NCBI GenBank assembly: GCA_002840685.1
Contig: PHBU01000013.1
Coordinates: 62,001-126,000 of the forward strand
Length of the DNA: 64,000 nucleotides
Origin: Chloroflexi bacterium HGW-Chloroflexi-6
GTDB taxonomy: Bacteria > Chloroflexota > Anaerolineae > Anaerolineales > Villigracilaceae
Reading direction: 5' to 3'
The notes under the pieces were generated by a model that made no database searches, was not told the origin of the DNA, and worked only from the letters and a program-made list of their open reading frames with translations. This document shows positions 43,765-51,177 of the stretch, one piece after another (position 1 is the stretch's first letter; each line of letters begins with the position of its first letter). Both the position numbers and the translations under genes were made by a program.

Positions 43765-43766
43765 GG

Positions 43767-44696
43767 CTACTCCTGTTCAAGCAGGGACAAAAAGGCCTGT
43801 TCAAGGTCGGCTTTGCCCTTGCGGACTTCTTCGATCTGGGCCCCGGCCTGCACCAGCAAATTGACGATCGGCGCAGAGGAGGCGGATTGGTGGAATTCAA
43901 CAACGATCTGGCCTGCCTCGTTATGGATGGCGGATACCGCCGGGAGCGCTCGCAGCTCCACGAGAACCTGTTCGCTGAACCCGGAGCCGCTGATCTCCAG
44001 CCGCGGCTTGCCGCTGGTGCGGCGCAATTCGTCCGGGCTGCCGGAGGCGATCAGCTTTCCCTGGCGGATGACGCCAACCTGCTGGCAGAGTTTTTCAGCT
44101 TCGGACAGGTTGTGCGTGGTCAGGAAGATAGTCACACCTTCGCTTTTGGCCAGGTTTGCCAGATCGTCGCGCAGCGCGGCAGAGGCGATCGGGTCGAGAC
44201 CGGCGGTCGGTTCATCGAGGAAGACCAGCGCCGGGCGATGAAGCAGGGCGCGGGCAACTGCCAGTTTTTGCTTCATGCCGCGGCTCCACTTGCCGGCAGT
44301 TTCGTCGCGCCGCTCCCACAGATCGAGGTTCGTCAAGAGTTCCTTGATGCGCACCTGGCGTTCAGGCGCGGAAATGTGCCAGACCTTGGCATAAAAATCG
44401 AGGTTGTCGTAGGCGCTCAGGCGTTCGTAAATGCCGTTGTGTTCGAGCAAAGCCCCGCAGCGGGCGCGGATTTCGTCGGCATGGCTGCGAACGTTGTAGC
44501 CAAGCACTTCGGCCTGACCGGAGGTCGGTTCAAGCAGCCCGAGCAACAGGCGGATGGTGGTGGTTTTCCCGGCGCCGTTGGGGCCGAGGAAGCCAAAGAC
44601 CGTTCCGGAGGCGACTTCGAGCGAGATATTGTCCACGGCGCGGACAGAGGCGAAGTCGCGGGTGAGTTGGGTGGTGCGGAGGGCATATTGAGTCAT
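43767..44696 (-). CDS. ABC transporter ATP-binding protein (DrrA/CcmA-like)
   Basis: This 309-aa protein has Walker A GPNGAGKTTTIRL, signature KWSRGMKQKLAVARALLH (SRGMKQ), Walker B LVFLDEPTAGLDP and the switch His in FLTTHNLSEAEKL. The C-terminal 80 residues form the extra domain of the DrrA-like exporters. The ATG overlaps the regulator stop as ATGA. Confidence 0.93.
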   Translation of the reverse strand: MTQYALRTTQLTRDFASVRAVDNISLEVASGTVFGFLGPNGAGKTTTIRLLLGLLEPTSGQAEVLGYNVRSHADEIRARCGALLEHNGIYERLSAYDNLDFYAKVWHISAPERQVRIKELLTNLDLWERRDETAGKWSRGMKQKLAVARALLHRPALVFLDEPTAGLDPIASAALRDDLANLAKSEGVTIFLTTHNLSEAEKLCQQVGVIRQGKLIASGSPDELRRTSGKPRLEISGSGFSEQVLVELRALPAVSAIHNEAGQIVVEFHQSASSAPIVNLLVQAGAQIEEVRKGKADLEQAFLSLLEQE

Positions 44697-45001
44697 TTTG
44701 TCTGTTCCACAAATTGCGATAGTTTCTTGCGATAGGCCGCAAATGCTTCGCGGCCGGTTTCGGTCAGCCTGCACAAGGTCAGCGGATATTTGCCGCGAAA
44801 AGTTTTTTCGATCTTGATATAGCCGGCTTCCTCAAGTTTGGTCAGGTGTGCTGAGAGATTGCCCTTGGTCAGTCCGGTTTCGCGCTGGAGAAAAACGAAG
44901 TCGGCGCTTTCGACGGCCGCCAGGATGGCGACGATGACCGCCCGCGAAGGCTCGTGGAGCAGGCGGTCCACATCGGTCAGGGATCGCAGATCGTTACTCA
45001 T
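44693..45001 (-). CDS. Winged-helix transcriptional regulator
   Basis: This 102-aa protein has LHEPSRAVIVAILAAVESAD, then LQRETGLTKGNLSAHLTKLE (recognition helix) and a wing with YIKIEKTFRGKYPLTLCRLTE. It matches the short MarR/ArsR-like regulators that accompany DrrAB-type exporters. No metal ligands are seen. It probably represses its operon, with the palindrome at 46415-46445 as a candidate site. It overlaps the upstream gene by 8 nt. Confidence 0.85.
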   Translation of the reverse strand: MSNDLRSLTDVDRLLHEPSRAVIVAILAAVESADFVFLQRETGLTKGNLSAHLTKLEEAGYIKIEKTFRGKYPLTLCRLTETGREAFAAYRKKLSQFVEQTK

Positions 45002-45755
45002 CGCCAGCCTCAACGGGTGGATTGGCTTGTAGGTAGCGAGCCAGTGTAAATATGCCGCTGACCAGCCTGCTAAGGCCCAATCCAGCGCACAGAATGGCAA
45101 TCAGCCAGGATGCATAATCCATATTGGTTTGCATGGCCTGGGCCAGTTCGGCAGGCATGGGGCCGCTAAGCGGGCCGGCAAAGAGTTGGGCAGGCAGGGC
45201 GTGATTCAAGTTGTGGAGGCCGGCCAATAGGACAAGCATCACGGCCAGAGTAAAATCCAGATAGCACAGGATGCGAAATCGTTTCAATCCGGTTTGCTTG
45301 GCCTGGACGAACATAAATATTCCGAAACCAAACCCGATTGCGGCTGGAATCCATGTCATCCCGTAGAATAACCCGGCGCGAGCCCACGGAAAAACCAGCA
45401 TCAGGAGGATCAACACAAAAGGTACTCCTGCAATCAGGGCTATAACCTTCCAGTATTTTTGCAGCCGCGCGCCAAAATTTTCAAGACGGGGTTCCACATA
45501 CCCTGTGCGGCGGTAGGTGATTTTTTGTTTCAGCCAGACGACAGTTGCCATCCCCAGTGATAACCCTAAAATCAGGATCGTATCTTTGGCATTTGAAGCC
45601 GAAAACACCTGCTCAGCATTCTGCACCTGAGCGCGGAAGAAAAAAACTGTTCCGAGCAAGGCCAGCATGATACCCGACAAAATCTCCGAAAGCCCATCGA
45701 TAAACCAATAGCCCTGCGCGCGCTGCATCGCAACTTCGATGTTATTTTTCATCAT
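44994..45755 (-). CDS. Membrane protein, paralogue of the upstream gene
   Basis: This 253-aa protein has about six transmembrane helices. It begins with AMQRAQGYWFIDGLSEILSG, which matches KRAMQYWYVDGTFEFSFGG in the upstream protein, so the two are diverged tandem duplicates. A GGAGG ribosome binding site precedes two ATGs (45755 and 45752). The function is unknown. The operon context suggests a part in the exporter response. Confidence 0.7.
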   Translation of the reverse strand: MMKNNIEVAMQRAQGYWFIDGLSEILSGIMLALLGTVFFFRAQVQNAEQVFSASNAKDTILILGLSLGMATVVWLKQKITYRRTGYVEPRLENFGARLQKYWKVIALIAGVPFVLILLMLVFPWARAGLFYGMTWIPAAIGFGFGIFMFVQAKQTGLKRFRILCYLDFTLAVMLVLLAGLHNLNHALPAQLFAGPLSGPMPAELAQAMQTNMDYASWLIAILCAGLGLSRLVSGIFTLARYLQANPPVEAGDE

Positions 45756-46392
45756 CACCTCCATCTGGTTGAACGTTTGGATTCTGGCGCAGGTACTGCC
45801 ACAGGCTGATCCCACCGATGGTCAGCAGGGCCAGCCCCAGCACCCCGTAAAAGCTGGTCAGGCCCAGGTTTTCAGGCAGGTTCGCAAAACCGAGAGCAAG
45901 CCCGGCCAGAACGCCAATGGCGGCGTTGATAAAAAATCTGGCCATGCCGGTTCTGAATCCCAGGTAGACCAGCACAGCTCCGAATAAAATCCCGCTGACA
46001 GCTACGACCCGGTCAAAACCGGCGGCAGGCTGGAGCAAGAACAAGGTCATCAGCGCTGAGATGGTGGCTGCAACAACGCCAATCAAAAGAAGACGCCCCA
46101 GGCGGCTGGCCCCGCTTTTGCGCTGAAATGCAATATAGCCGGTGCGCGGAAAAGTGATGCGCTCTTTCATCGTCATCACCAGGCGGTTAACCAGAAATGA
46201 GCCGCCGATGATGATCAGCACGAACAAGGCGGTCAGCAAATTTGCCAGCCACGAACCAGCCAGCAAATAATTGGCATAAAAATAAGCCGCCAAAATCAGG
46301 CAAATGCCGCCAAAGGAAAACTCGAAGGTGCCATCCACGTACCAGTACTGCATGGCGCGTTTTTGGGCGTTTTGAAGAGAGTCGGTTGCCAT
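45742..46392 (-). CDS. Membrane protein, first gene of the ABC exporter operon
   Basis: This 216-aa protein has about five to six transmembrane helices and the N-terminal motif RAMQYWYVDGTFEFSFGG shared with the next gene. Its C-terminal tail overlaps the next gene by 14 nt. No known function. A palindromic element lies 23 nt upstream of its start. Confidence 0.7.
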   Translation of the reverse strand: MATDSLQNAQKRAMQYWYVDGTFEFSFGGICLILAAYFYANYLLAGSWLANLLTALFVLIIIGGSFLVNRLVMTMKERITFPRTGYIAFQRKSGASRLGRLLLIGVVAATISALMTLFLLQPAAGFDRVVAVSGILFGAVLVYLGFRTGMARFFINAAIGVLAGLALGFANLPENLGLTSFYGVLGLALLTIGGISLWQYLRQNPNVQPDGGDDEK

Positions 46393-46414
46393 GGAATCTC
46401 CTTATGCAATCAGG

Positions 46415-46445
46415 TTTGTATCACAAACTAGTTTGCATAATACAA
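46415..46445. promoter_or_regulatory. Candidate operator of the ABC exporter operon
   Basis: AAACTAGTTT (46425-46434) is a perfect palindrome, flanked by TTGTAT (46416-46421) on the left and ATACAA (46440-46445) on the right. It lies directly upstream of the first gene of the operon that encodes a winged-helix regulator. Confidence 0.5.
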
Positions 46446-46488
46446 CCAACCTGTCGGATTGTCAAGATTAAGACAGGGGAAATTGTTG

Positions 46489-47442
46489 TTACGAATAACG
46501 GGAAAGGGTTTGCCTGGCAAAATCCATCAGACTCAGGCGCAGGGAGAGCGGAGCAATCACTTCGGCTGCGCCCCCGTAGCCCAAAATGCGGGTGCGGGCG
46601 GCTTCGAGAGACTCAAAGCTCAATGTGATCGTCTGCCAGCCATCAGGTTCGATGGCCGGGGGCGAGGTCAGGGTTTCGGGGCGGTTTTCGGACAGGATTT
46701 GGGCCAACGTGGGGGAAACACGTAAAGTAACCGGAAATTGTGGACGGTTGGATTCGAACTCATCGCACCAGGTTTTCCAAAACCCGGGCAGGTCGAACAT
46801 CGCAGGCCGCTCAAAACTCTCGACCCGCAGGCTGGCCTGCCGGATTCGTGAGATTCTCAAGACCCGGACGTGATCCTCGCGCGCGCCAACCAGGTACCAG
46901 GTATTGGTTTTGGCCACCAGCCCGTAGGGAGCAATGACCATCGCCACGTCGGCGCTGAAATCGGAGCGGTAGGTAATATCGAGCTGGCGATTGCTCCACA
47001 GGGCAGACTGGATCGTTTTCAGGTGCGGGGTCGGCTCCTCGGGCTGGAACCAGCCGGCGGCATCGAGGTGGATCTTCTGACGAGCGGTGGACTCGTCCGC
47101 CCGGCGGCTGACCGGCAGCGCGGCGGAGAGCTTGAGCAGCGCCATCCGCAATTCATCGCCAACGCCGAGCTGGTCGAGCGGGGCCGGGATGCTGAGCATG
47201 AACAAGGCCCGCACTTCGTCTGCATTCAGGCCGGTCAGGTTGGTGCGGTAATCCTCGACCAGGGCGATCCCGCCGCCGGGACCGCGTTCAGTGTATACGG
47301 GCACGCCCGAGGCTGAAAGGGCAGTCACATCGCGGTAGATGGTGCGTTCAGTGACTTCCAGTTCGACGGCCAGGGCCCGGGCGGTCAGCGTGCCGCGGGT
47401 TTGCAGGAGCATCAAAAGGGATAGCAGGCGATCAGCGCGCAT
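46489..47442 (-). CDS. WYL-domain transcriptional regulator (YafY-like)
   Basis: This 317-aa protein has an N-terminal HTH_11 domain (MRADRLLSLLMLLQTRGTLT, VTERTIYRDVTALSASGVPV), a WYL domain (VIAPYGLVAKTNTWYLVGARE, about 165-185) and a C-terminal WCX extension. WYL domains bind nucleic acid or small ligands. It is divergent from the GyrI-like gene, and the perfect palindrome at 47506-47528 between them is its likely operator. Confidence 0.9.
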   Translation of the reverse strand: MRADRLLSLLMLLQTRGTLTARALAVELEVTERTIYRDVTALSASGVPVYTERGPGGGIALVEDYRTNLTGLNADEVRALFMLSIPAPLDQLGVGDELRMALLKLSAALPVSRRADESTARQKIHLDAAGWFQPEEPTPHLKTIQSALWSNRQLDITYRSDFSADVAMVIAPYGLVAKTNTWYLVGAREDHVRVLRISRIRQASLRVESFERPAMFDLPGFWKTWCDEFESNRPQFPVTLRVSPTLAQILSENRPETLTSPPAIEPDGWQTITLSFESLEAARTRILGYGGAAEVIAPLSLRLSLMDFARQTLSRYS

Positions 47443-47505
47443 TTTAAAACGGACTCTTTCTCGGACTCACGGAATTAAGCGGATTTTGCCCAATTGTAGC
47501 AGATT

Positions 47506-47528
47506 TACCTGACAATAGATGTCAGGTA
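47506..47528. promoter_or_regulatory. Candidate WYL regulator operator
   Basis: TACCTGACA and TGTCAGGTA form a perfect 9-bp inverted repeat with a 5-nt spacer, in the divergent region between regulator and GyrI-like gene. Confidence 0.65.
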
Positions 47529-47643
47529 TTGTATGTAGAATAGAGTTATTCTTGCAAGAATGAAGTCAAGTGTCTGTTGTACTATTTCAATCTGGAGCAG
47601 CAAACATCTGAAGATGTTTGACTCCATCATTCAAGGAGAAAAA

Positions 47644-48105
47644 ATGAGCGAGCTGGATGTCAAAATTGTCAAACTCGAAGCGATGCGTGTGATCTGTTTC
47701 AACGGTTTCGGTGAGGGGCCGGAAGGCGTGGCGCTGGACAAGCTGTTTGCGTGGGCCAGGGCACATGGCAAGAACGGGCGCGTATTCGGATATAACAATC
47801 CGAACCCGGCCGCGGGCAGCCCGAACTACGGCTACGATGCCTGGATGGTGGTGGACGAGGGTGTGCAGGCCGAAGGTGACGCGCGCATGATCGATTTCCC
47901 CGGCGGACTGTATGCCGTGGCGCGCTGTGTGGTGACGAAACCCTGGGAGGATATCCCCGGCACCTGGAAGAAACTCGTCCACTGGCGCGAGGGCAGCCGC
48001 TACCGCGAGGCTTCGCACCAGTGGCTGGAAGAGCACATCACGCCGGAAGGAGAAGCCGGCGAGGAGAACTTTACGCTCGACCTGTTCCTGCCGATCAAGG
48101 AATAA
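47644..48105 (+). CDS. GyrI-like small-molecule-binding protein
   Basis: This 153-aa protein starts at ATG 47644 after AAGGAG. It has the GyrI-like/SOUL fold pattern: VKIVKLEAMRVICFNGFGEG, GRVFGYNNPNPA, YGYDAWMVVDEGV, FPGGLYAVARC and FTLDLFLPIKE. The family binds hydrophobic small molecules and commonly sits with YafY-type WYL regulators, as here. It may bind or hydrolyse the ligand that the regulator senses. Confidence 0.82.
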   Translation: MSELDVKIVKLEAMRVICFNGFGEGPEGVALDKLFAWARAHGKNGRVFGYNNPNPAAGSPNYGYDAWMVVDEGVQAEGDARMIDFPGGLYAVARCVVTKPWEDIPGTWKKLVHWREGSRYREASHQWLEEHITPEGEAGEENFTLDLFLPIKE

Positions 48106-48119
48106 GCAACTTAATATAG

Positions 48120-48149
48120 GTTCGGGCGGCAGAGTCTCTGCCGCCCGAA
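48120..48149. terminator. Terminator between GyrI-like and arsenic operon
   Basis: TTCGGGCGGCAGAG and CTGCCGCCCGAA form a 12-bp stem with a short loop between convergent genes. The T-tract is weak on both sides. Confidence 0.65.
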
Positions 48150-48164
48150 TTGTTGATTTACTGA

Positions 48165-48245
48165 TTAGCAGCAACCGCCGCCGCCACAGCAACTGCCTTG
48201 TTCTTCTTCGTCGCAGCAACCGGGATCATTGTAGAAGATCTTCAT
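48165..48245 (-). CDS. 26-aa cysteine-rich peptide at the end of the arsenic operon
   Basis: On the minus strand an excellent GGAGGTGA ribosome binding site is followed by ATG and a 26-residue frame. The peptide starts MKIFYNDPG, then has three Cys pairs: GCCDEEE, SCCG and a final GGGGCC. Six of its last 17 residues are Cys, in vicinal pairs, with an acidic patch between the first two. It lies 44 nt downstream of the ArsP-type permease. A trivalent arsenical or soft-metal chaperone or scavenger is a reasonable guess. No family is known to me. Confidence 0.7.
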   Translation of the reverse strand: MKIFYNDPGCCDEEEQGSCCGGGGCC

Positions 48246-48289
48246 GAGTATCACCTCCTTTCTGTTTTGAATCTGATTGTCTTTTAGGG

Positions 48290-49234
48290 CTACACCAGCC
48301 CGAGAGCAACGATGGTGTTGTACAGCGCTCCGCTCAGGATGGCACCTACCCAGAGCGTAGCCAGCACAATCGCGACCACCCGCCAGCGGGCAATGGTCAG
48401 CATGCCGCTAAAAGCGCCAACGGAGGTGCCCGCGCCGGTCACCAGAAAAGCCAGCGCTGCACCGGGACTCATTCCGGCCTCGACCAGTCCCAGAACCAGC
48501 GGCAGGGATGATTCAGTGTTGATGTAAAAGGGCAGGCCCAGGGTGGCGGCCAGCGGCACGCTGTAAATTTGACCGGAGCCAAACAAGGTCTGGACCCACT
48601 CGGCAGGGATCAGCCCGTTCAAGAAGTAACCAATAAAAGCGAAGCCAAAGAAGGTTAATAGCAGCTTCCAACCGGTGTCGAAAAATTCACGGGCAGCCTG
48701 CAAAAAGGTGACCTGCGGTTTTGGAGAAGCAACAGTTTGAACCGGGGTCAGAACGGTCAGCGGGATGGCGCCAGCGGACGGCGCGAGGCGCGCTTGATTC
48801 AGCAGCCATCCGCGCGATTCGGCGAAGGCTGCAACGGCCCCACCCAACAGGCCCAACAAAATCGAAGCAACAAAAAAGGCGATCGCGAACGGCCAGCCAA
48901 ACAACCCGGCACTGTAAACCAGTTCCTGGGGCGAGGTCAGCGGCGAGGCCACCATGAAAGCCACGATCGGCGCCCAGGGCATGACCGAAGCCACCATCCC
49001 TAAAACGACAGCGGTGGTGCCGCACGAGCAAAGCGGGGTGCCAACCGCGGCGGCAGTCGCCATGGCAACGCTGCCGCGGCGATATTTCTGCATGAATCGA
49101 GCGACCATCTCCTGGCTGATATATAGCTTCAGCCAAACACTGATTCCAACGCTAAGTAAAAGAAAGATCCAGTTGTGGGCAAAAGTTTCCAAAACTTTCC
49201 AGAGCGTATTGACGAGCATGTCAATGATGAACAT
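48290..49234 (-). CDS. ArsP-type permease
   Basis: This 314-aa protein has about eight transmembrane helices and the family motif VGTPLCSCGTTAVVLGM near residue 65, then ASPLTSPQELVYSAGL. The CSCG cysteines are thought to bind trivalent organoarsenicals in ArsP. A second half-repeat is near 230-300 (LPFYINTESSLPLVLGLVEA, GAGTSVGAFSGM). It should export methylated As(III), which fits the upstream arsM. An operator copy lies at 49255-49270, just ahead of the start. Confidence 0.88.
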   Translation of the reverse strand: MFIIDMLVNTLWKVLETFAHNWIFLLLSVGISVWLKLYISQEMVARFMQKYRRGSVAMATAAAVGTPLCSCGTTAVVLGMVASVMPWAPIVAFMVASPLTSPQELVYSAGLFGWPFAIAFFVASILLGLLGGAVAAFAESRGWLLNQARLAPSAGAIPLTVLTPVQTVASPKPQVTFLQAAREFFDTGWKLLLTFFGFAFIGYFLNGLIPAEWVQTLFGSGQIYSVPLAATLGLPFYINTESSLPLVLGLVEAGMSPGAALAFLVTGAGTSVGAFSGMLTIARWRVVAIVLATLWVGAILSGALYNTIVALGLV

Positions 49235-49254
49235 AGGTTTTTCCTTTTTGTTAT

Positions 49255-49270
49255 ATAGACATTCATCTAT
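49255..49270. promoter_or_regulatory. ArsR operator copy upstream of the permease
   Basis: ATAGACATTCATCTAT, an imperfect palindrome with ATAGA and TCTAT ends, matches the copies at 50770-50785, 51124-51139 and 51149-51164. Confidence 0.6.
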
Positions 49271-49321
49271 GCATCAGATTAATAATTTACCCGACCAAAA
49301 CACGAGTCGGGTAAAAAATGG

Positions 49322-49951
49322 TCAGGCTTTGCGCCCCAGGGCGACAAAAATACTCAAGGGCTCGAGCTCGCCGTCCGGCCCGCGGGCATCGCAGGTGCCA
49401 GCCGCGCAATCTACATCGACTGCAGACAGGCCAGCTTCAACAAACCAGGAACCAATACGCTCGCGTTCAAACCCCAGCCACAGATCGGCCATTTGTTCAC
49501 GCTGCCATTCGTGATCGTGAGAGTCGAGGTCAGTGATGCACAGCACGCCGCCCGGTCGCAGCAAGCGTACCATTTCGCGGATCGCGGCTGCCGGTTCAGG
49601 AGCATGGTGCAGGTACATGTTGGCAAAGACACCGTCCAGGCTGGCATCTGGCAAGGGGATCGAATCGCCGGGGGCCTGCTGCAGTTCAACGTTGGCAAAC
49701 TTTGCCAGGTTGCGACGGGCGACCGAGAGCATTTCGGCACTGGCATCGAAACCGTAGACTTTGGCTGCTTTTGGAGCCAGACCGCCCGCGACAAAACCCG
49801 TCCCCGTGCCGATATCGGCTACAACGGCGTTTTCCGGCAGCCTGGCCTTGGCGATGGCCGAGTCACGCATGTGCTCGGTGAAGTATCCAGTTCGGATTTC
49901 GTCCCAGTTGTTCGCGACAGAGGCGAAGTAGGTTTGCGAGTCGTTCAACAT
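49322..49951 (-). CDS. SAM-dependent methyltransferase in the arsenic operon
   Basis: This 209-aa class I methyltransferase has motif I VVADIGTGTGFVAGGL, acidic residue in KVYGFDASAEML, and LLRPGGVLCITDLDSHDH. Two Cys residues lie near the end (VDCAAGTC). It starts 2 nt after arsM. It may act on an arsenical or be a general UbiE-like enzyme; the position favours the former but the residues do not prove it. Confidence 0.85.
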   Translation of the reverse strand: MLNDSQTYFASVANNWDEIRTGYFTEHMRDSAIAKARLPENAVVADIGTGTGFVAGGLAPKAAKVYGFDASAEMLSVARRNLAKFANVELQQAPGDSIPLPDASLDGVFANMYLHHAPEPAAAIREMVRLLRPGGVLCITDLDSHDHEWQREQMADLWLGFERERIGSWFVEAGLSAVDVDCAAGTCDARGPDGELEPLSIFVALGRKA

Positions 49952-49953
49952 GA

Positions 49954-50754
49954 TTAAGGCTTTCTGGCCGTGACGCGCGCGCTGAAAACGGCCTGGTAGA
50001 GCGCTTCGCGCGGGAACAGGCTCAGGTCGATCTGGCCTTTCAGGTCGTTGACGACTTCGTCGATCATGGCTTTGTCAAGATAGCTGGGGGTGACCTGGAT
50101 ATCGACCAGCCCGGCGGCTTTCATCGCCGAGGTGTACTCGTTGACATCGATCGCGCCGGAAACGCAGCTGGCCCAACCGCTCAGGCTGTTTTTGACGATC
50201 TCAGGCAGCGGTCCATTGGTGACAATGTCCGAAACGGCCAGCTTGCCGCCGGGGCGCAGCACGCGGAAGGCTTCTGCGAAGGCTTTGGCCTTGTCGGGTG
50301 AAAGGTTAATGACACAGTTCGAGATGATCACATCGATGCTGTTCTCCTCCACGGGCAAGGCTTCGAGAAAACCCTGGCGGAATTCGACATTTTTTAGACC
50401 CAGGCGCTGGATATTGGCACGGGCTTTTTCAAGCATCTCGGGCGTCATATCAACGCCGATCACGTGCCCCGTTTCACCGACCTTTTGCGCGGCCAGAATG
50501 CAGTCCAACCCGCCACCGGAACCGAGATCGAGCACGGTCTGCCCCGGCTGGAGTTCAGCCAGGCTGATTGGGTCGCCGCAGCCCAGGCTGAAATTGGAGA
50601 TGTCCTCCGGGACGGTAGTCAGCAGATCGACCGGGTAAAGCGTGTTCTGGGTGCTGCAACAGGCTGAATCGCCACAGCATGAGTCGTTTTTGACGGCGCG
50701 TTCGGCATAATATTCGCGCACAGCTTCATGGATGGGGGTCGGGGTTTGGGACAT
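49954..50754 (-). CDS. arsM: Arsenite S-adenosylmethionine methyltransferase
   Basis: This 266-aa protein has an N-terminal Cys cluster NDSCCGDSACCS (residues 23-34), motif I VLDLGSGGGLDCILAA, GVDMTPEMLEKA, the conserved Cys in IISNCVINLSPDK and Cys in SGWASCVSGA. These are the As(III)-binding cysteines of ArsM. It methylates arsenite with SAM. It is the second gene of the arsR operon with its own operator copy upstream. Confidence 0.95.
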   Translation of the reverse strand: MSQTPTPIHEAVREYYAERAVKNDSCCGDSACCSTQNTLYPVDLLTTVPEDISNFSLGCGDPISLAELQPGQTVLDLGSGGGLDCILAAQKVGETGHVIGVDMTPEMLEKARANIQRLGLKNVEFRQGFLEALPVEENSIDVIISNCVINLSPDKAKAFAEAFRVLRPGGKLAVSDIVTNGPLPEIVKNSLSGWASCVSGAIDVNEYTSAMKAAGLVDIQVTPSYLDKAMIDEVVNDLKGQIDLSLFPREALYQAVFSARVTARKP

Positions 50755-50769
50755 CGGGTTTCTCCTTAA

Positions 50770-50785
50770 ATAGATGATTGTCTAT
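50770..50785. promoter_or_regulatory. ArsR operator copy upstream of arsM
   Basis: ATAGATGATTGTCTAT reads almost the same on both strands. It lies 15 nt before the arsM start. Confidence 0.65.
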
Positions 50786-50808
50786 AGATTGATGTAAAAA
50801 AAGAGACG

Positions 50809-51123
50809 TTAATCGGGTTTATCCAAAACAATCTCGGTCATGGCATTTTCAGGGGCGAAGTTGACCATCAACTGGCCGCAACAGAAGGCCACTTTTTTCT
50901 GGTTCAGGCTGTAGAAAGTTTGCTTGCCCTCGTGGCGCGCATCAACCAGCCCGGCCTCGCGCAAGATGGCCAGATGGTGCGAAACGGTGGGCTGGCTGAC
51001 GCCGCCCAACTGCTCCACAATTTCGTTAACCGAGATCCACTCGCAGCAACACAGTTTCATGATCTTTTGGCGGGTATCGTCGGCCAGGGCTTTGGCGAAC
51101 AGAACAATGTCGATTTTTGTCAT
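50809..51123 (-). CDS. arsR: ArsR-family arsenic-responsive repressor
   Basis: This 104-aa protein has an ArsR winged helix: LADDTRQKIMKLCCCEWISV then VSQPTVSHHLAILREAGLV. Three adjacent Cys (25-27) lie on the first helix, near the usual metal site of As-type repressors, with another pair at C81-C82. As(III) binding should release it from DNA. It heads the operon, and two operator copies lie directly upstream. Confidence 0.93.
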   Translation of the reverse strand: MTKIDIVLFAKALADDTRQKIMKLCCCEWISVNEIVEQLGGVSQPTVSHHLAILREAGLVDARHEGKQTFYSLNQKKVAFCCGQLMVNFAPENAMTEIVLDKPD

Positions 51124-51164
51124 ATCGATAACTTTCTATGTGTATTATATCGATGATTATCTAT
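51124..51164. promoter_or_regulatory. Two ArsR operator copies upstream of arsR
   Basis: ATCGATAACTTTCTAT (51124-51139) and ATCGATGATTATCTAT (51149-51164) are direct repeats 25 nt apart, matching the copies in front of arsM and the permease. The first touches the arsR start codon. Confidence 0.65.
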
Positions 51165-51177
51165 TTGTCAAGAGGTT

